A stretch of DNA of 8,789 nt from an archaeon (lineage in GTDB: Archaea; EX4484-52; B79-G9): contig DAOVNB010000017.1 of the NCBI GenBank assembly GCA_030630425.1, positions 1 to 8,789 on the forward strand, given 5' to 3'. Within the stretch, counting starts at the first letter, position 1. Every line of letters begins with the position of its first letter. This document shows positions 1 to 6,206 of the stretch, piece after piece. The notes beneath the pieces are model-generated. The model did not search any database. It worked only from the letters and a program-made list of their open reading frames with translations, and was not told the origin of the DNA. The position numbers and the translations under genes are program-made.

Positions 1-1
1 C

Positions 2-943
2 CTTTGGAACCTAAGCAAAATAGTTACTCCTAATGATGTTGTCGGGGCAAAAACAATGCGCACAAAAACAACATCAGACAAGGGCGAAAAAAGACCGGTC
101 TATCTTAAGCTTGTTGCAGAAAAAATACATTTTGATGAAGAAGGAACCACGCTTCGAATAGCAGGAAAGATAAAAGAAGGTCCTGATGACATAGAGTTCG
201 GGTATCACACAATTGCAGTAAATGCTTTTGATGTGATTGATATTGAAAAAAAGTGGTCTTCGGCAGATATCACACTTCTTAAGGAAAGCCTTACATACAG
301 CGGAGCCAAGATACTTCTCTGCGTTGTTGATGAAAGAAGAGCAGATTTTGCGTTTGCGACAGATACGGGAATAACCGAAATATCAACAATTACGGCAAAA
401 GATAAGGGGAAACAGTTTGAATCAAAGGAAGACGACACATTCTATCAAAATGTCATTGCTGTATTGCTTGAAAAAAAGGATGTGGTTGAAAAGATGATTG
501 TTGCAGGTCCGGGATTTACAAAAGAGAACATACACAAAATACTTCCAAAAGAGCTTAAAGGCCGTGTGTTTATGGGTTCAACTTCAGTTACAGGAAAAAC
601 AGGGCTTAATGAAATCATAAAACGAGGAGAAATCACCCAGGTCTTAAAAGAAAGCAGGCTTTCAGAAGAGACTGCTCTTGTTGAGAAATTTTTGGAGCAT
701 TTGGGAAAAGACACAGGGCTTGCAAGCTATGGCGAAATGCAAGTTCTTGCGGCTGCAAAAGCTGGTGCTATTGACATACTTTTAGTGTCTGACAAGCTTG
801 TGCGCGCAAAGAATACGGAAAACCTCATGAAGCTTACAGAAACAGGCGGCGGAGTGGTAAAAATAATCGCATCAACACACGACGCCGGAGAAAAACTATT
901 CAATATGGGCGGATTTGCTGCGATTTTAAGGTATAAAGTTTAA
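2..943 (+). CDS. pelA: mRNA surveillance protein pelota (Dom34), 5' end cut by window
   Basis: Pelota is a paralogue of release factor aRF1. In the family it binds the A site of stalled ribosomes with a translational GTPase and, with ABCE1, splits them. The reading frame is open to the left edge. The residues before the first ATG (LWNLSKIVTPNDVVGAKTMR) fit the N-terminal Sm-like domain of pelota, so the ATG at 56 is internal. 313 residues are visible; the family is about 350, so roughly 35 N-terminal residues are missing. The end of the Sm-like domain is visible (DDIEFGYHTIAVN), then a central domain containing CVVDERRADFAF. The eL30-like C-terminal domain has AAKAGAIDILLVSDKLVRA and ends GEKLFNMGGFAAILRY, a typical pelota ending. 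The stop TAA is at 941-943, four bases from a convergent tRNA gene. Family assignment is firm. Confidence 0.95.
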   Translation, partial: LWNLSKIVTPNDVVGAKTMRTKTTSDKGEKRPVYLKLVAEKIHFDEEGTTLRIAGKIKEGPDDIEFGYHTIAVNAFDVIDIEKKWSSADITLLKESLTYSGAKILLCVVDERRADFAFATDTGITEISTITAKDKGKQFESKEDDTFYQNVIAVLLEKKDVVEKMIVAGPGFTKENIHKILPKELKGRVFMGSTSVTGKTGLNEIIKRGEITQVLKESRLSEETALVEKFLEHLGKDTGLASYGEMQVLAAAKAGAIDILLVSDKLVRAKNTENLMKLTETGGGVVKIIASTHDAGEKLFNMGGFAAILRYKV

Positions 944-947
944 TTTA

Positions 948-1032
948 TGGCGTCAGGGGAGGGATTTGAACCCTCGTGTCCGAAGACAGTAACTTAGCAG
1001 GCTACCGCCATACCGAGCTAGGCGACCCTGAC
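948..1032 (-). tRNA. tRNA-Ser(GCT), CCA end encoded
   Basis: Read on the minus strand, the acceptor stem GTCAGGG (1032-1026) pairs with CCCTGAC (958-952). The discriminator base is G (951) and CCA is encoded at 950-948. The D stem is GCC/GGC. The anticodon stem GTAGC/GTTAC has one G.T pair and encloses loop CTGCTAA, giving anticodon GCT (998-996), which reads AGC and AGU serine codons. A long variable arm TGTC-TTCG-GACA makes it a type II tRNA, as expected for serine. The T arm is GAGGG-TTCAAAT-CCCTC. No intron is present. It is convergent with pelota. Confidence 0.96.
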
Positions 1033-1060
1033 ATATAAAAACAAGAATCTATCGCCGTGG

Positions 1061-1068
1061 ATTATTAA
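1061..1068 (-). promoter_or_regulatory. candidate TATA box for tRNA-Ser
   Basis: On the minus strand TTAATAAT is centred about 32 bases before the mature tRNA 5' end, which would give a short 5' leader for RNase P to remove. CTTTTTAG (about 1079-1072) and the palindromic TATTTAAATA at 1106-1115 are alternatives that would give longer leaders. The choice is uncertain. Confidence 0.3.
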
Positions 1069-1105
1069 CCTCTAAAAAGCTTTAATAATCTTCGTCTTCA
1101 ATAAG

Positions 1106-1115
1106 TATTTAAATA
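1106..1115 (+). promoter_or_regulatory. TATA box for the PRC-barrel gene
   Basis: TATTTAAATA is centred near 1110.5, which predicts a transcription start near 1137 and a leader of about 22 bases. That leader contains GGAGTGG (1146-1152), a Shine-Dalgarno-like site partly matching the archaeal GGAGGTGAT, seven bases before the ATG at 1159. The TATA sequence is itself a perfect palindrome, so firing toward the tRNA cannot be excluded. Confidence 0.6.
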
Positions 1116-1158
1116 TTTCTAAAGAACATACAATACAGAAGTAAAGGAGTGGTCCCCA

Positions 1159-1455
1159 ATGGTTGTAAACGAGCGAGAAATGGCCGACATGGTCGGAAAA
1201 GACATATTCACAGATAAAGGCGCATACTGCGGCAAAGTTTCTGATGTAGAAGTAGATCTTACAAAATTCAGAGTACGGGCTGTTGTTGTTGATGCGGCTA
1301 AAGGATCTTACCTTGCTGGCGTTGTCGGTGGAAGGCGCGGCGTAATTGTCCCATATGGCATGGTCAAAGCAGTTAATGATGTTGTTCTAATAAGGCACAT
1401 CTCAGCACCTGCTATGGATGAGCCTATGCATGGACCTGCAGAAGAACACGCTTAA
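1159..1455 (+). CDS. small PRC-barrel domain protein
   Basis: This is a 98-residue soluble protein made almost entirely of one PRC-barrel domain (about residues 8-80). It begins MVGKDIFTDKGAYCGKVSDV, continues with alternating strands (FRVRAVVVD) and ends with the GVIVPYGMVKAVNDVVLIR segment typical of archaeal PRC barrels. A short polar, Met/Pro/His-containing tail follows. The start at 1159 is supported by the Shine-Dalgarno-like GGAGTGG and an upstream TATA box; Met8 is a weaker alternative. Archaeal PRC-barrel proteins are small adaptor-like proteins; some haloarchaeal members (CdpB) bind SepF and take part in FtsZ-based division. Nothing here links this copy to division: no ftsZ or sepF is nearby and it stands as a single-gene unit. 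The domain call is firm; the role is unknown. Confidence 0.88.
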   Translation: MVVNEREMADMVGKDIFTDKGAYCGKVSDVEVDLTKFRVRAVVVDAAKGSYLAGVVGGRRGVIVPYGMVKAVNDVVLIRHISAPAMDEPMHGPAEEHA

Positions 1456-1498
1456 TTTCTTTTATTAGTTTTATTTTGGGTGCTTTTGTTATTTTTTA
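1456..1498 (+). terminator. U-rich terminator after PRC-barrel gene
   Basis: Immediately after the stop codon the plus strand is strongly T-rich, with runs TTTCTTTTATT, TTTTATTTT and TTATTTTTT, and no clear hairpin. This is the usual form of archaeal intrinsic termination. It fills most of the gap to the convergent DUF63 gene. Confidence 0.6.
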
Positions 1499-1503
1499 AT
1501 ATA

Positions 1504-2295
1504 TCAAACATAGCCCATAATCTGCAGCAAGTCCCTTGTTCCTGTTCCAATGCCGAGGGAGTATACTAAAAGCTTTATGTATTTTGTCTCATATTGGTCT
1601 TTTGAATTGCTGTCAAGATAATAAAGGACCGCACCCACAACAATTATTTTCAACGGAAACATTATCGCCGGACCGAAAATACCTATAAGGTATGATGGCA
1701 GGACATGCTTTTCGTATGCGCCAAAAAAGGCAATTGCTGTATAAGTTGCGCTTGCATCCATCAGGTGCGCAAGAAGTATAGTCCTGTTCTCAAATGAAAG
1801 AAATGATTTTAATTTTTTGGTGTTTTTCAAAAATCTTAATGCAAAAAAGAAAAATAATACAATAACAACAACAATTGCTCCGCCTAAAAAGTTTCTCAAT
1901 GGAAGAAAAACAACTGACGGCAGTATTAGCAAAAACGGAGATGCAATCCATGCGTGGTTGAACGATATTATCTTTTTTGAATCAAGATGCTTAAACAAAA
2001 CTATAAGAAAAAGTGCTGTGCCTCCGAAAAGAAAATCAATGTATGGTGTTATAAAAAGGCGGGATGTAAGGATGCTATAATCCTCAAGAACACGAACAAT
2101 TGCCATTGCAACTATCCAAAGAGTCCAGCCGATGTAAAAATGCTTATCTAGTTTCACATTAACTTTTCGAAAAAGGTGCAATGCATAATATGCAAGAAAA
2201 ATAAAAACTGCGGCATACACAAAAGTCTCTCCTGTTGTGTATGGCCCGTCACGAAAAAGAGGATACCACACTTCTTCAAGCAGCAAATCAAGCAT
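1504..2295 (-). CDS. DUF63 family archaeal integral membrane protein
   Basis: 263 residues with about six or seven hydrophobic segments (roughly 24-42, 55-70, 84-101, 117-133, 136-154, 180-192, 203-227). The architecture and motifs match the archaeal DUF63 family, whose function is unknown: FITPYIDFLFGG (81-92), LLAHLMDASATYTAIAFFG (174-192), YEKHVLP (194-200), FPLKIIVVGAVLYYLD (213-228) and a C-terminal GTRDLLQIMGY (252-262). Polar residues lie in or beside membrane segments: H177, D180, E195, H197, R254 and D255. The ATG at 2295 fits a leaderless transcript from the shared TATA box at 2318-2327. It is divergent from the PHP gene and convergent with the PRC-barrel gene. Family recognition is from memory of the motifs; function is open. 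Confidence 0.82.
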   Translation of the reverse strand: MLDLLLEEVWYPLFRDGPYTTGETFVYAAVFIFLAYYALHLFRKVNVKLDKHFYIGWTLWIVAMAIVRVLEDYSILTSRLFITPYIDFLFGGTALFLIVLFKHLDSKKIISFNHAWIASPFLLILPSVVFLPLRNFLGGAIVVVIVLFFFFALRFLKNTKKLKSFLSFENRTILLAHLMDASATYTAIAFFGAYEKHVLPSYLIGIFGPAIMFPLKIIVVGAVLYYLDSNSKDQYETKYIKLLVYSLGIGTGTRDLLQIMGYV

Positions 2296-2317
2296 ATTGG
2301 CTTTATGAACAATTCAA

Positions 2318-2327
2318 TTATATATAA
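2318..2327. promoter_or_regulatory. palindromic TATA box shared by DUF63 and PHP genes
   Basis: TTATATATAA is a perfect 10-base palindrome centred at 2322.5. The A of the PHP start codon (2348, plus) is 25.5 bases away and the A of the DUF63 start codon (2295, minus) is 27.5 bases away. Archaeal TATA boxes are centred about 26-27 bases before transcription start, so one element can serve both directions and both mRNAs would be nearly or fully leaderless. Neither gene has a good Shine-Dalgarno sequence in the gap, which agrees. Confidence 0.7.
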
Positions 2328-2347
2328 CTTAAACTAAAAACAGTTTC

Positions 2348-3007
2348 ATGAATCTAAAAATTGACATGCATATTCACTCCTGCTATTCAAAGGACGGGTT
2401 TGAACAGATAAAAGACATAATTGCTGAAGCAAAAAGAAAAGGTCTTGACGGCATTGCCTTAACTGACCACAACACGCAAGAGGGTATTTACGAGGCAAAA
2501 AAAGAAGGGGACAGACAAGAAATTGTTGTTATTTCGGGAATTGAAATAAAAACAGAAAATGGGGATGTCCTTGCGTATGGCATAACAAAAACAATCAAAA
2601 AAGGCATGAGTGTAAAAAAAACAATAGATGCAATACACAAAGCAGGAGGACTTGCTGTTGCCGCCCACCCATATCCTGAACCATCCCACAGAACCAAAAT
2701 GCATAAATTTCTTGACTTAAGGTTTGATGCTATTGAGACCGCAAACGCAAGATCTATTTTTATGAACAAAAAAGCAAAAAAAATGGCGCAAAAATTAAAT
2801 AACGCCCAAACCGGCGGTTCGGACGCCCATAGCCTAAAAGAAATCGGAAATGCATATACTGAAATAAATGCCCCAGAGAAAAACGAAAAATCAATTCTTG
2901 ATGCGATTCGTCTGGGAAATACAACCGCAGTTGTTTCTAAAAACACAAGCCTTTATTCTTTTCTTTATTGCGTCATCAAAAGAATTGCAAAAAATCATGA
3001 AATTTAG
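2348..3007 (+). CDS. PHP-domain metal-dependent phosphoesterase
   Basis: 219 residues forming one PHP domain. All the expected metal-site motifs are present: DMHIHSCYS (H8, H10), LTDHNT (D40, H41), GIEIKT (E66), AAHPYP (H107) and GGSDAHS (D159, H161). PHP proteins use two or three metal ions to hydrolyse phosphoester bonds; relatives include histidinol phosphatase, DNA polymerase-associated PHP domains and the TrpH/RNase AM-type exonuclease group. This copy is shorter than TrpH-type proteins and has no extra domain, so the substrate cannot be named. The ATG at 2348 is chosen because it lies at the expected transcription start of the shared TATA box. The last 20 residues are hydrophobic and basic. 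Confidence 0.9.
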   Translation: MNLKIDMHIHSCYSKDGFEQIKDIIAEAKRKGLDGIALTDHNTQEGIYEAKKEGDRQEIVVISGIEIKTENGDVLAYGITKTIKKGMSVKKTIDAIHKAGGLAVAAHPYPEPSHRTKMHKFLDLRFDAIETANARSIFMNKKAKKMAQKLNNAQTGGSDAHSLKEIGNAYTEINAPEKNEKSILDAIRLGNTTAVVSKNTSLYSFLYCVIKRIAKNHEI

Positions 3008-3029
3008 GTTCAATTGGTGGATTTCAAGC

Positions 3030-3041
3030 TTTTTTATTTTT
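3030..3041 (+). terminator. U-rich terminator after PHP gene
   Basis: TTTTTTATTTTT begins 22 bases after the PHP stop codon on the plus strand, in the short convergent gap before the CDP-alcohol phosphotransferase gene. Confidence 0.55.
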
Positions 3042-3060
3042 GGTGTGATTTATGCGCAAT

Positions 3061-3066
3061 AAAAAA
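3061..3066 (-). terminator. T6 terminator after the lipid gene pair
   Basis: On the minus strand a run of six T, followed by ATTG, lies three bases after the stop codon of the CDP-alcohol phosphotransferase. It is probably the end of the carS-containing transcript. Confidence 0.45.
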
Positions 3067-3069
3067 CCT

Positions 3070-3645
3070 TTAAGTTCCAAGATCTCTGTAAAGCGTATAA
3101 AATCGCTGCAGGAAAGTTATTGCGGACAGTATTATTATCAGATACAGTGAATATAAAAGCACTTCTGTAAAAAAAGAAGTTGTTATTGCGGCTGCAAAAA
3201 GTATTATGCCTCTCTCTGCGCGCCCCATAACACCACCATACATTCTTTTTGTTGTAAGCGCTTGAGCTTGTGTCCCTAAATAAGATACAAGAAGTATACA
3301 AATGAGCGCCATTAAGGTCATCTCTGTTGGCATGATTGGGTTGTATGCGAGTCCTACAAATATTGCGGTGTCTGATATGCGGTCAAATGTGTGGTCGAGA
3401 AAATCCCCTCGTTTTGTTGCGGCTTTGCCTTTTTTTGCAATTTCGCCGTCAAGTACATCCAAAAAACCATTCAATGCCAAAAACAACGCCGCTACAAAAA
3501 GATTGTCAATATAGAAATAATATCCTGATAAAAACGCACTAACCAGTGCCGCGAATGTAACTTTATTCGGATTTATGTTTATTATGAATGGGGCTAACAG
3601 CCTGCGCCTCATTTTCGGGTGCTTTTGTTCTATATGCTTTAGCAT
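3070..3645 (-). CDS. CDP-alcohol phosphotransferase, probably archaetidylinositol phosphate synthase-like
   Basis: A 191-residue membrane enzyme with about five or six helices. The family motif DxxDGxxAR(x)8GxxxDxxxD is present as D63-VL-D66-G67-EI-A70-K71 ... G80-DFL-D84-HTF-D88, with Lys replacing the usual Arg. It is preceded by the common INPNKVTFAAL segment. Such enzymes swap CMP on a CDP-lipid for a polar alcohol. Directly after CDP-archaeol synthase, the lipid substrate is very probably CDP-archaeol. The head group is less certain: inositol 1-phosphate is the best guess from the FLDxxxDRxSD region, with glycerol phosphate or serine as alternatives. The start is placed at ATG 3645 because it overlaps the upstream stop as TAATG; the longer frame to a TTG at 3654 lacks support. 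Confidence 0.85.
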   Translation of the reverse strand: MLKHIEQKHPKMRRRLLAPFIININPNKVTFAALVSAFLSGYYFYIDNLFVAALFLALNGFLDVLDGEIAKKGKAATKRGDFLDHTFDRISDTAIFVGLAYNPIMPTEMTLMALICILLVSYLGTQAQALTTKRMYGGVMGRAERGIILFAAAITTSFFTEVLLYSLYLIIILSAITFLQRFYTLYRDLGT

Positions 3646-4169
3646 TACCACCAAACATCCTTTAATTTTAATTTGTATGCGATGAAATTAGACAGATAAT
3701 TTGATAAAGGCGTTAGAATGAAAAGAACCACCCACATATATATCGGAACCGCCACAATAACGCTTGCAAAAACAAGCGCTGCAATAACAAAATCAAGCTG
3801 GTCAAGCAAAAACACAGATTCGCCCCGTTTTTTTCCGATTCTTCTTTTAAAAAAACTTGCAAACGTATCTCCTATCATCGCGCCCAATGATAAAAGGAAC
3901 GCAAGTTCAAGTGTCATTAGAATTTCTATGTTCGGGATATTTGAATTGAATTGGGTTTGAATGGCGCCAACAACGCTGCCAAGAAACACAGCAAATAAAA
4001 AACCTTCCCATGTTTTTCCGTTGCCCAAAATCGGCCTTTTGTCAAAAAACAGCTTGCCCGAATCTATTGGGTGTGTATGCTTTAGGACTTTTAGAAAAAC
4101 AGGTGCTGCGTTTGCAAAATATGCCGGAAGTATAAACCACAAAGAAGATACAATGAATTCAATTATCAT
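3645..4169 (-). CDS. carS: CDP-archaeol synthase
   Basis: 174 residues with about five membrane helices. CarS transfers CMP from CTP to 2,3-di-O-geranylgeranylglyceryl phosphate, forming the activated CDP-lipid from which archaeal polar lipids are made. Family motifs run in order: LPAYFANAAPV (14-24), HPIDSGK (33-39), LGNGKTWEGF (48-57), MIGDTFASFFKRRIGKKRGE (98-117) and LLDQLDFV (121-128). The length matches the family. The stop codon TAA overlaps the ATG of the next gene (TAATG), so the following CDP-alcohol phosphotransferase is probably translationally coupled and uses the product. Upstream, 52 bases separate it from malic enzyme. Confidence 0.95.
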   Translation of the reverse strand: MIIEFIVSSLWFILPAYFANAAPVFLKVLKHTHPIDSGKLFFDKRPILGNGKTWEGFLFAVFLGSVVGAIQTQFNSNIPNIEILMTLELAFLLSLGAMIGDTFASFFKRRIGKKRGESVFLLDQLDFVIAALVFASVIVAVPIYMWVVLFILTPLSNYLSNFIAYKLKLKDVWW

Positions 4170-4198
4170 TACAACACAAGTATTCTTGAAAATTAGAA

Positions 4199-4208
4199 CT
4201 TAATAAAG
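4199..4208 (-). promoter_or_regulatory. candidate TATA box for carS
   Basis: CTTTATTAAG on the minus strand is centred about 34 bases before the carS ATG, predicting a leader of about eight bases. No U-rich terminator separates malic enzyme from carS, so read-through from the malic enzyme gene is equally possible. Confidence 0.3.
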
Positions 4209-4221
4209 ATAGCCTAAATTA

Positions 4222-5394
4222 TTACAAAACTCTATTTTTCGTGGCTTCAGAATACACCGCTCTTGCAACTTCCTTTGAAACACGAGGGTCTGTTGGTTCT
4301 GGTATCACGTAGTCTTTTGAAAGGACTTCCTCATCTATTAAGCCTGCTATCGCTTCTGCTGCTGCAACTTTCATTTTTTCAGTTATTTCCTTTGCGCGTG
4401 CGTCCAGAGTGCCCCGGAAAATTCCGGGAAATGCAAGAACATTGTTTACCTGATTTGGAAAATCCGAACGACCGGTTCCTATAACTTTTGCGCCTGCTTT
4501 TTTTGCTAATTCCGGCATTATCTCAGGTGTCGGATTTGCCATTGCAAAAACAATCGCGTCTTTAGCCATAGAAGAAACCATTTTTTCTGTGACAAGACCT
4601 GGTTTTGACACTCCTATAAATATATCTGCGCCAACAAGCACATCTTCTAGAGGCCCTGTTTTTTTGCTTTTGTTTGTCATTTTTGAAAGTTCTATCTTTT
4701 CTCCTTCCATGTTTTCCGCACGCCCATCATAAATAGCGCCTTTGGTATCGCAAAGAACAATATTATTTATGCCGTATATCACAAGAATTCGTGCAATAGC
4801 TATTCCTGCTGCCCCTGCACCGGAAATTACCGCAGACATATCCTCTATTTTTTTGCCGACCACTTTTGATGCGTTTATTAGTGCTGCAAGAACAACAATG
4901 GCTGTTCCGTGCTGATCATCGTGAAAAACAGGTATATCAAGTTCTTCTTTGAGCCGCCTTTCAATTTCAAAACATCTTGGAGCAGATATGTCTTCTAAGT
5001 TTATACCGCCAAATGTGGGGGCTATGTTTTTCACAGTTCTTATTATCTCTTCAGTATCTTGTGTGTTAAGGCATATCGGTATCGCATCAATATCTGCGAA
5101 TTCCTTGAAAAGTATTGCCTTTCCTTCCATAACCGGCAACGCTGCCAAAGGACCAATATTTCCAAGACCCAAAACCGCAGACCCGTCGGAAACAACCGCA
5201 ACAAGATTTCCTTTTGAAGTGTCATCATAAACTTTTTTTGGATCAGAATGTATTTTTCTTGAAGGTTCTGCCACTCCTGGAGTATATGCGATAGCCATAT
5301 CCTCTTTTGTCTTGACAGGCATTTTTGGTTTTATTGCAATTTTTCCTTTTGAATTACTGTGCGCTTTTAAAGAACGAGAATATATGTCATCCAT
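4222..5394 (-). CDS. maeB: malic enzyme (NAD(P)-dependent, oxaloacetate-decarboxylating)
   Basis: This 390-residue cytosolic enzyme oxidatively decarboxylates malate to pyruvate and CO2, reducing NAD(P). It is the short prokaryotic form without the phosphotransacetylase-like C-terminal domain. Catalytic residues are visible: Tyr37 in AIAYTPGVAEPS, Lys92 in MEGKAILFKEFADIDA, and metal ligands E134 and D135 (INLEDI) and D160 (VFHDDQHGTA). The Rossmann motif is SGAGAAGIA (191-199), with Asp216 in LCDTKG at the end of the second strand; this does not settle NAD versus NADP use. The conserved ANPTPEI and GTGRSDFPNQVNN segments follow. The ATG at 5394 has GAGG (5406-5403) eight bases upstream. It lies between NAD kinase and the lipid genes and has its own promoter region. 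Confidence 0.94.
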   Translation of the reverse strand: MDDIYSRSLKAHSNSKGKIAIKPKMPVKTKEDMAIAYTPGVAEPSRKIHSDPKKVYDDTSKGNLVAVVSDGSAVLGLGNIGPLAALPVMEGKAILFKEFADIDAIPICLNTQDTEEIIRTVKNIAPTFGGINLEDISAPRCFEIERRLKEELDIPVFHDDQHGTAIVVLAALINASKVVGKKIEDMSAVISGAGAAGIAIARILVIYGINNIVLCDTKGAIYDGRAENMEGEKIELSKMTNKSKKTGPLEDVLVGADIFIGVSKPGLVTEKMVSSMAKDAIVFAMANPTPEIMPELAKKAGAKVIGTGRSDFPNQVNNVLAFPGIFRGTLDARAKEITEKMKVAAAEAIAGLIDEEVLSKDYVIPEPTDPRVSKEVARAVYSEATKNRVL

Positions 5395-5430
5395 TATTTA
5401 TGCCTCATAAAATATCACAATAATTATACA

Positions 5431-5440
5431 GTATAATACT
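5431..5440 (-). promoter_or_regulatory. candidate TATA box for malic enzyme
   Basis: On the minus strand AGTATTATAC has its core centred near 5435, predicting transcription start near 5408. That leaves a 14-base leader containing the GAGG ribosome site. A second TATA-like stretch, TGTATAATTA (5430-5421), would start transcription too close to the gene to include the GAGG. The stretch 5395-5503 otherwise holds no gene. Confidence 0.45.
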
Positions 5441-5476
5441 GACTAAAGAAAGCTTAATAAAACCATTCTTCGTTCT

Positions 5477-5487
5477 AAAAAAATAAA
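5477..5487 (-). terminator. U-rich terminator after NAD kinase gene
   Basis: The minus strand reads TTTATTTTTTT about 16 bases beyond the NAD kinase stop codon, flanked by a weak inverted repeat TCGTT/AACGA. It would separate NAD kinase transcripts from those of malic enzyme. Confidence 0.5.
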
Positions 5488-5503
5488 CGACAAAGAGCGA
5501 AAT

Positions 5504-6184
5504 TCAAACAATGAACTTTGCGGTGTTCAAATGTTTTTTTACAATAATTCTGTCTTTAGGCTTTAAAACAACAACGATTTTGTCATCGTTATCAGAAAAA
5601 ATCTGGGCTTCCTCCCGCAGCATCTCAACCACAATTTCTGATTCCCCATCAACAACTACTGGCTTCTCATGCCTGTGTGGATTATTCAGCGCAATTCCAA
5701 TTCCTTTTTTAAATGGCTTGCCACCTACTGACTTGTAGTATGCTGTTGAGCCATAAGGCGTTGCAATGACTACCCCGTCGCCTACAACATTTTCAAAAAC
5801 AATCTTTTTGTCTGCATATACGGTGAAACGAATCGCTTTTGTCGGCTTTTTGTTGTGCAATTGTATCTCGTTTAAAGAGATAAGTGTTTTTCCTTTTACT
5901 TTGGCCTCTATTTTTGTGTGCTCAACTATTGTGTGTGTTTTATTTCTCAGTTTTTCTATTGCTGCCTCTATTTCGCCTTCAGTAAAAGCGCATTTGTAAC
6001 AGAATTGGCTGTGCTTTATTGTTGCTTTTGGAATTCCGGGATACATGCGCTCGGCTGCAAGTATTGTGCCATCCCCGCCGTATGTAAAGACAATTTCCGG
6101 GTTTTTTGGATTGATTTCAAGCCCTAACTGCAACAATTTTTTTTCAAGCAGTTCTGCTTTTTGGCCAACCACACACACGCTCAT
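5504..6184 (-). CDS. nadK: NAD kinase, compact and divergent
   Basis: A 226-residue protein that probably phosphorylates NAD to NADP. Seen: GGDGT (36-40) with catalytic Asp38, LNEIQLH (104-110) with the NAD-binding Asn-Glu pair, GDGVVIATPYGSTAYYKSVGG (136-155, canonical DGxxxxTPTGSTAYxxSxGG), and PHRHEKPVVVDGES (169-182). It is shorter than most NAD kinases. The segment usually reading GINxGxLGFL is replaced by ATIKHSQFCYKCAFTE (54-69), which contains a CxxC. The start is set at ATG 6184, not the TTG at 6193, because a TATA box centred at 6210 places transcription start at this ATG. It follows the amino-acid dehydrogenase gene after 23 bases. Kinase family membership is likely; activity with NAD is inferred. 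Confidence 0.87.
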   Translation of the reverse strand: MSVCVVGQKAELLEKKLLQLGLEINPKNPEIVFTYGGDGTILAAERMYPGIPKATIKHSQFCYKCAFTEGEIEAAIEKLRNKTHTIVEHTKIEAKVKGKTLISLNEIQLHNKKPTKAIRFTVYADKKIVFENVVGDGVVIATPYGSTAYYKSVGGKPFKKGIGIALNNPHRHEKPVVVDGESEIVVEMLREEAQIFSDNDDKIVVVLKPKDRIIVKKHLNTAKFIV

Positions 6185-6206
6185 ATTACTCAATTATTGC
6201 CTGAGG

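Noticed and set aside
56..58. ATG as the start of pelota
   Set aside because: The frame is open upstream to the window edge and the upstream residues match the pelota N-terminal domain, so this Met is internal.
1033..1158. Possible small RNA or gene in the gap between tRNA-Ser and the PRC-barrel gene
   Set aside because: The gap is fully accounted for by promoter elements for both flanking genes; I see no stable stem-loop or open frame.
2488..2946. 152-codon minus-strand open frame opposite the PHP gene
   Set aside because: The plus-strand gene has every PHP metal motif; the antisense translation is low-complexity Phe/Ser/Ala sequence without motifs.
2868..3062. 64-codon plus-strand frame overlapping the PHP 3' end and continuing past it
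   Set aside because: No ribosome site or recognisable domain, and the PHP frame ends normally before a U-rich terminator, so a frameshift is not indicated.
3646..3654. TTG start adding three residues to the CDP-alcohol phosphotransferase
   Set aside because: ATG 3645 overlaps the carS stop as TAATG, a typical coupled start; the TTG has no better support.
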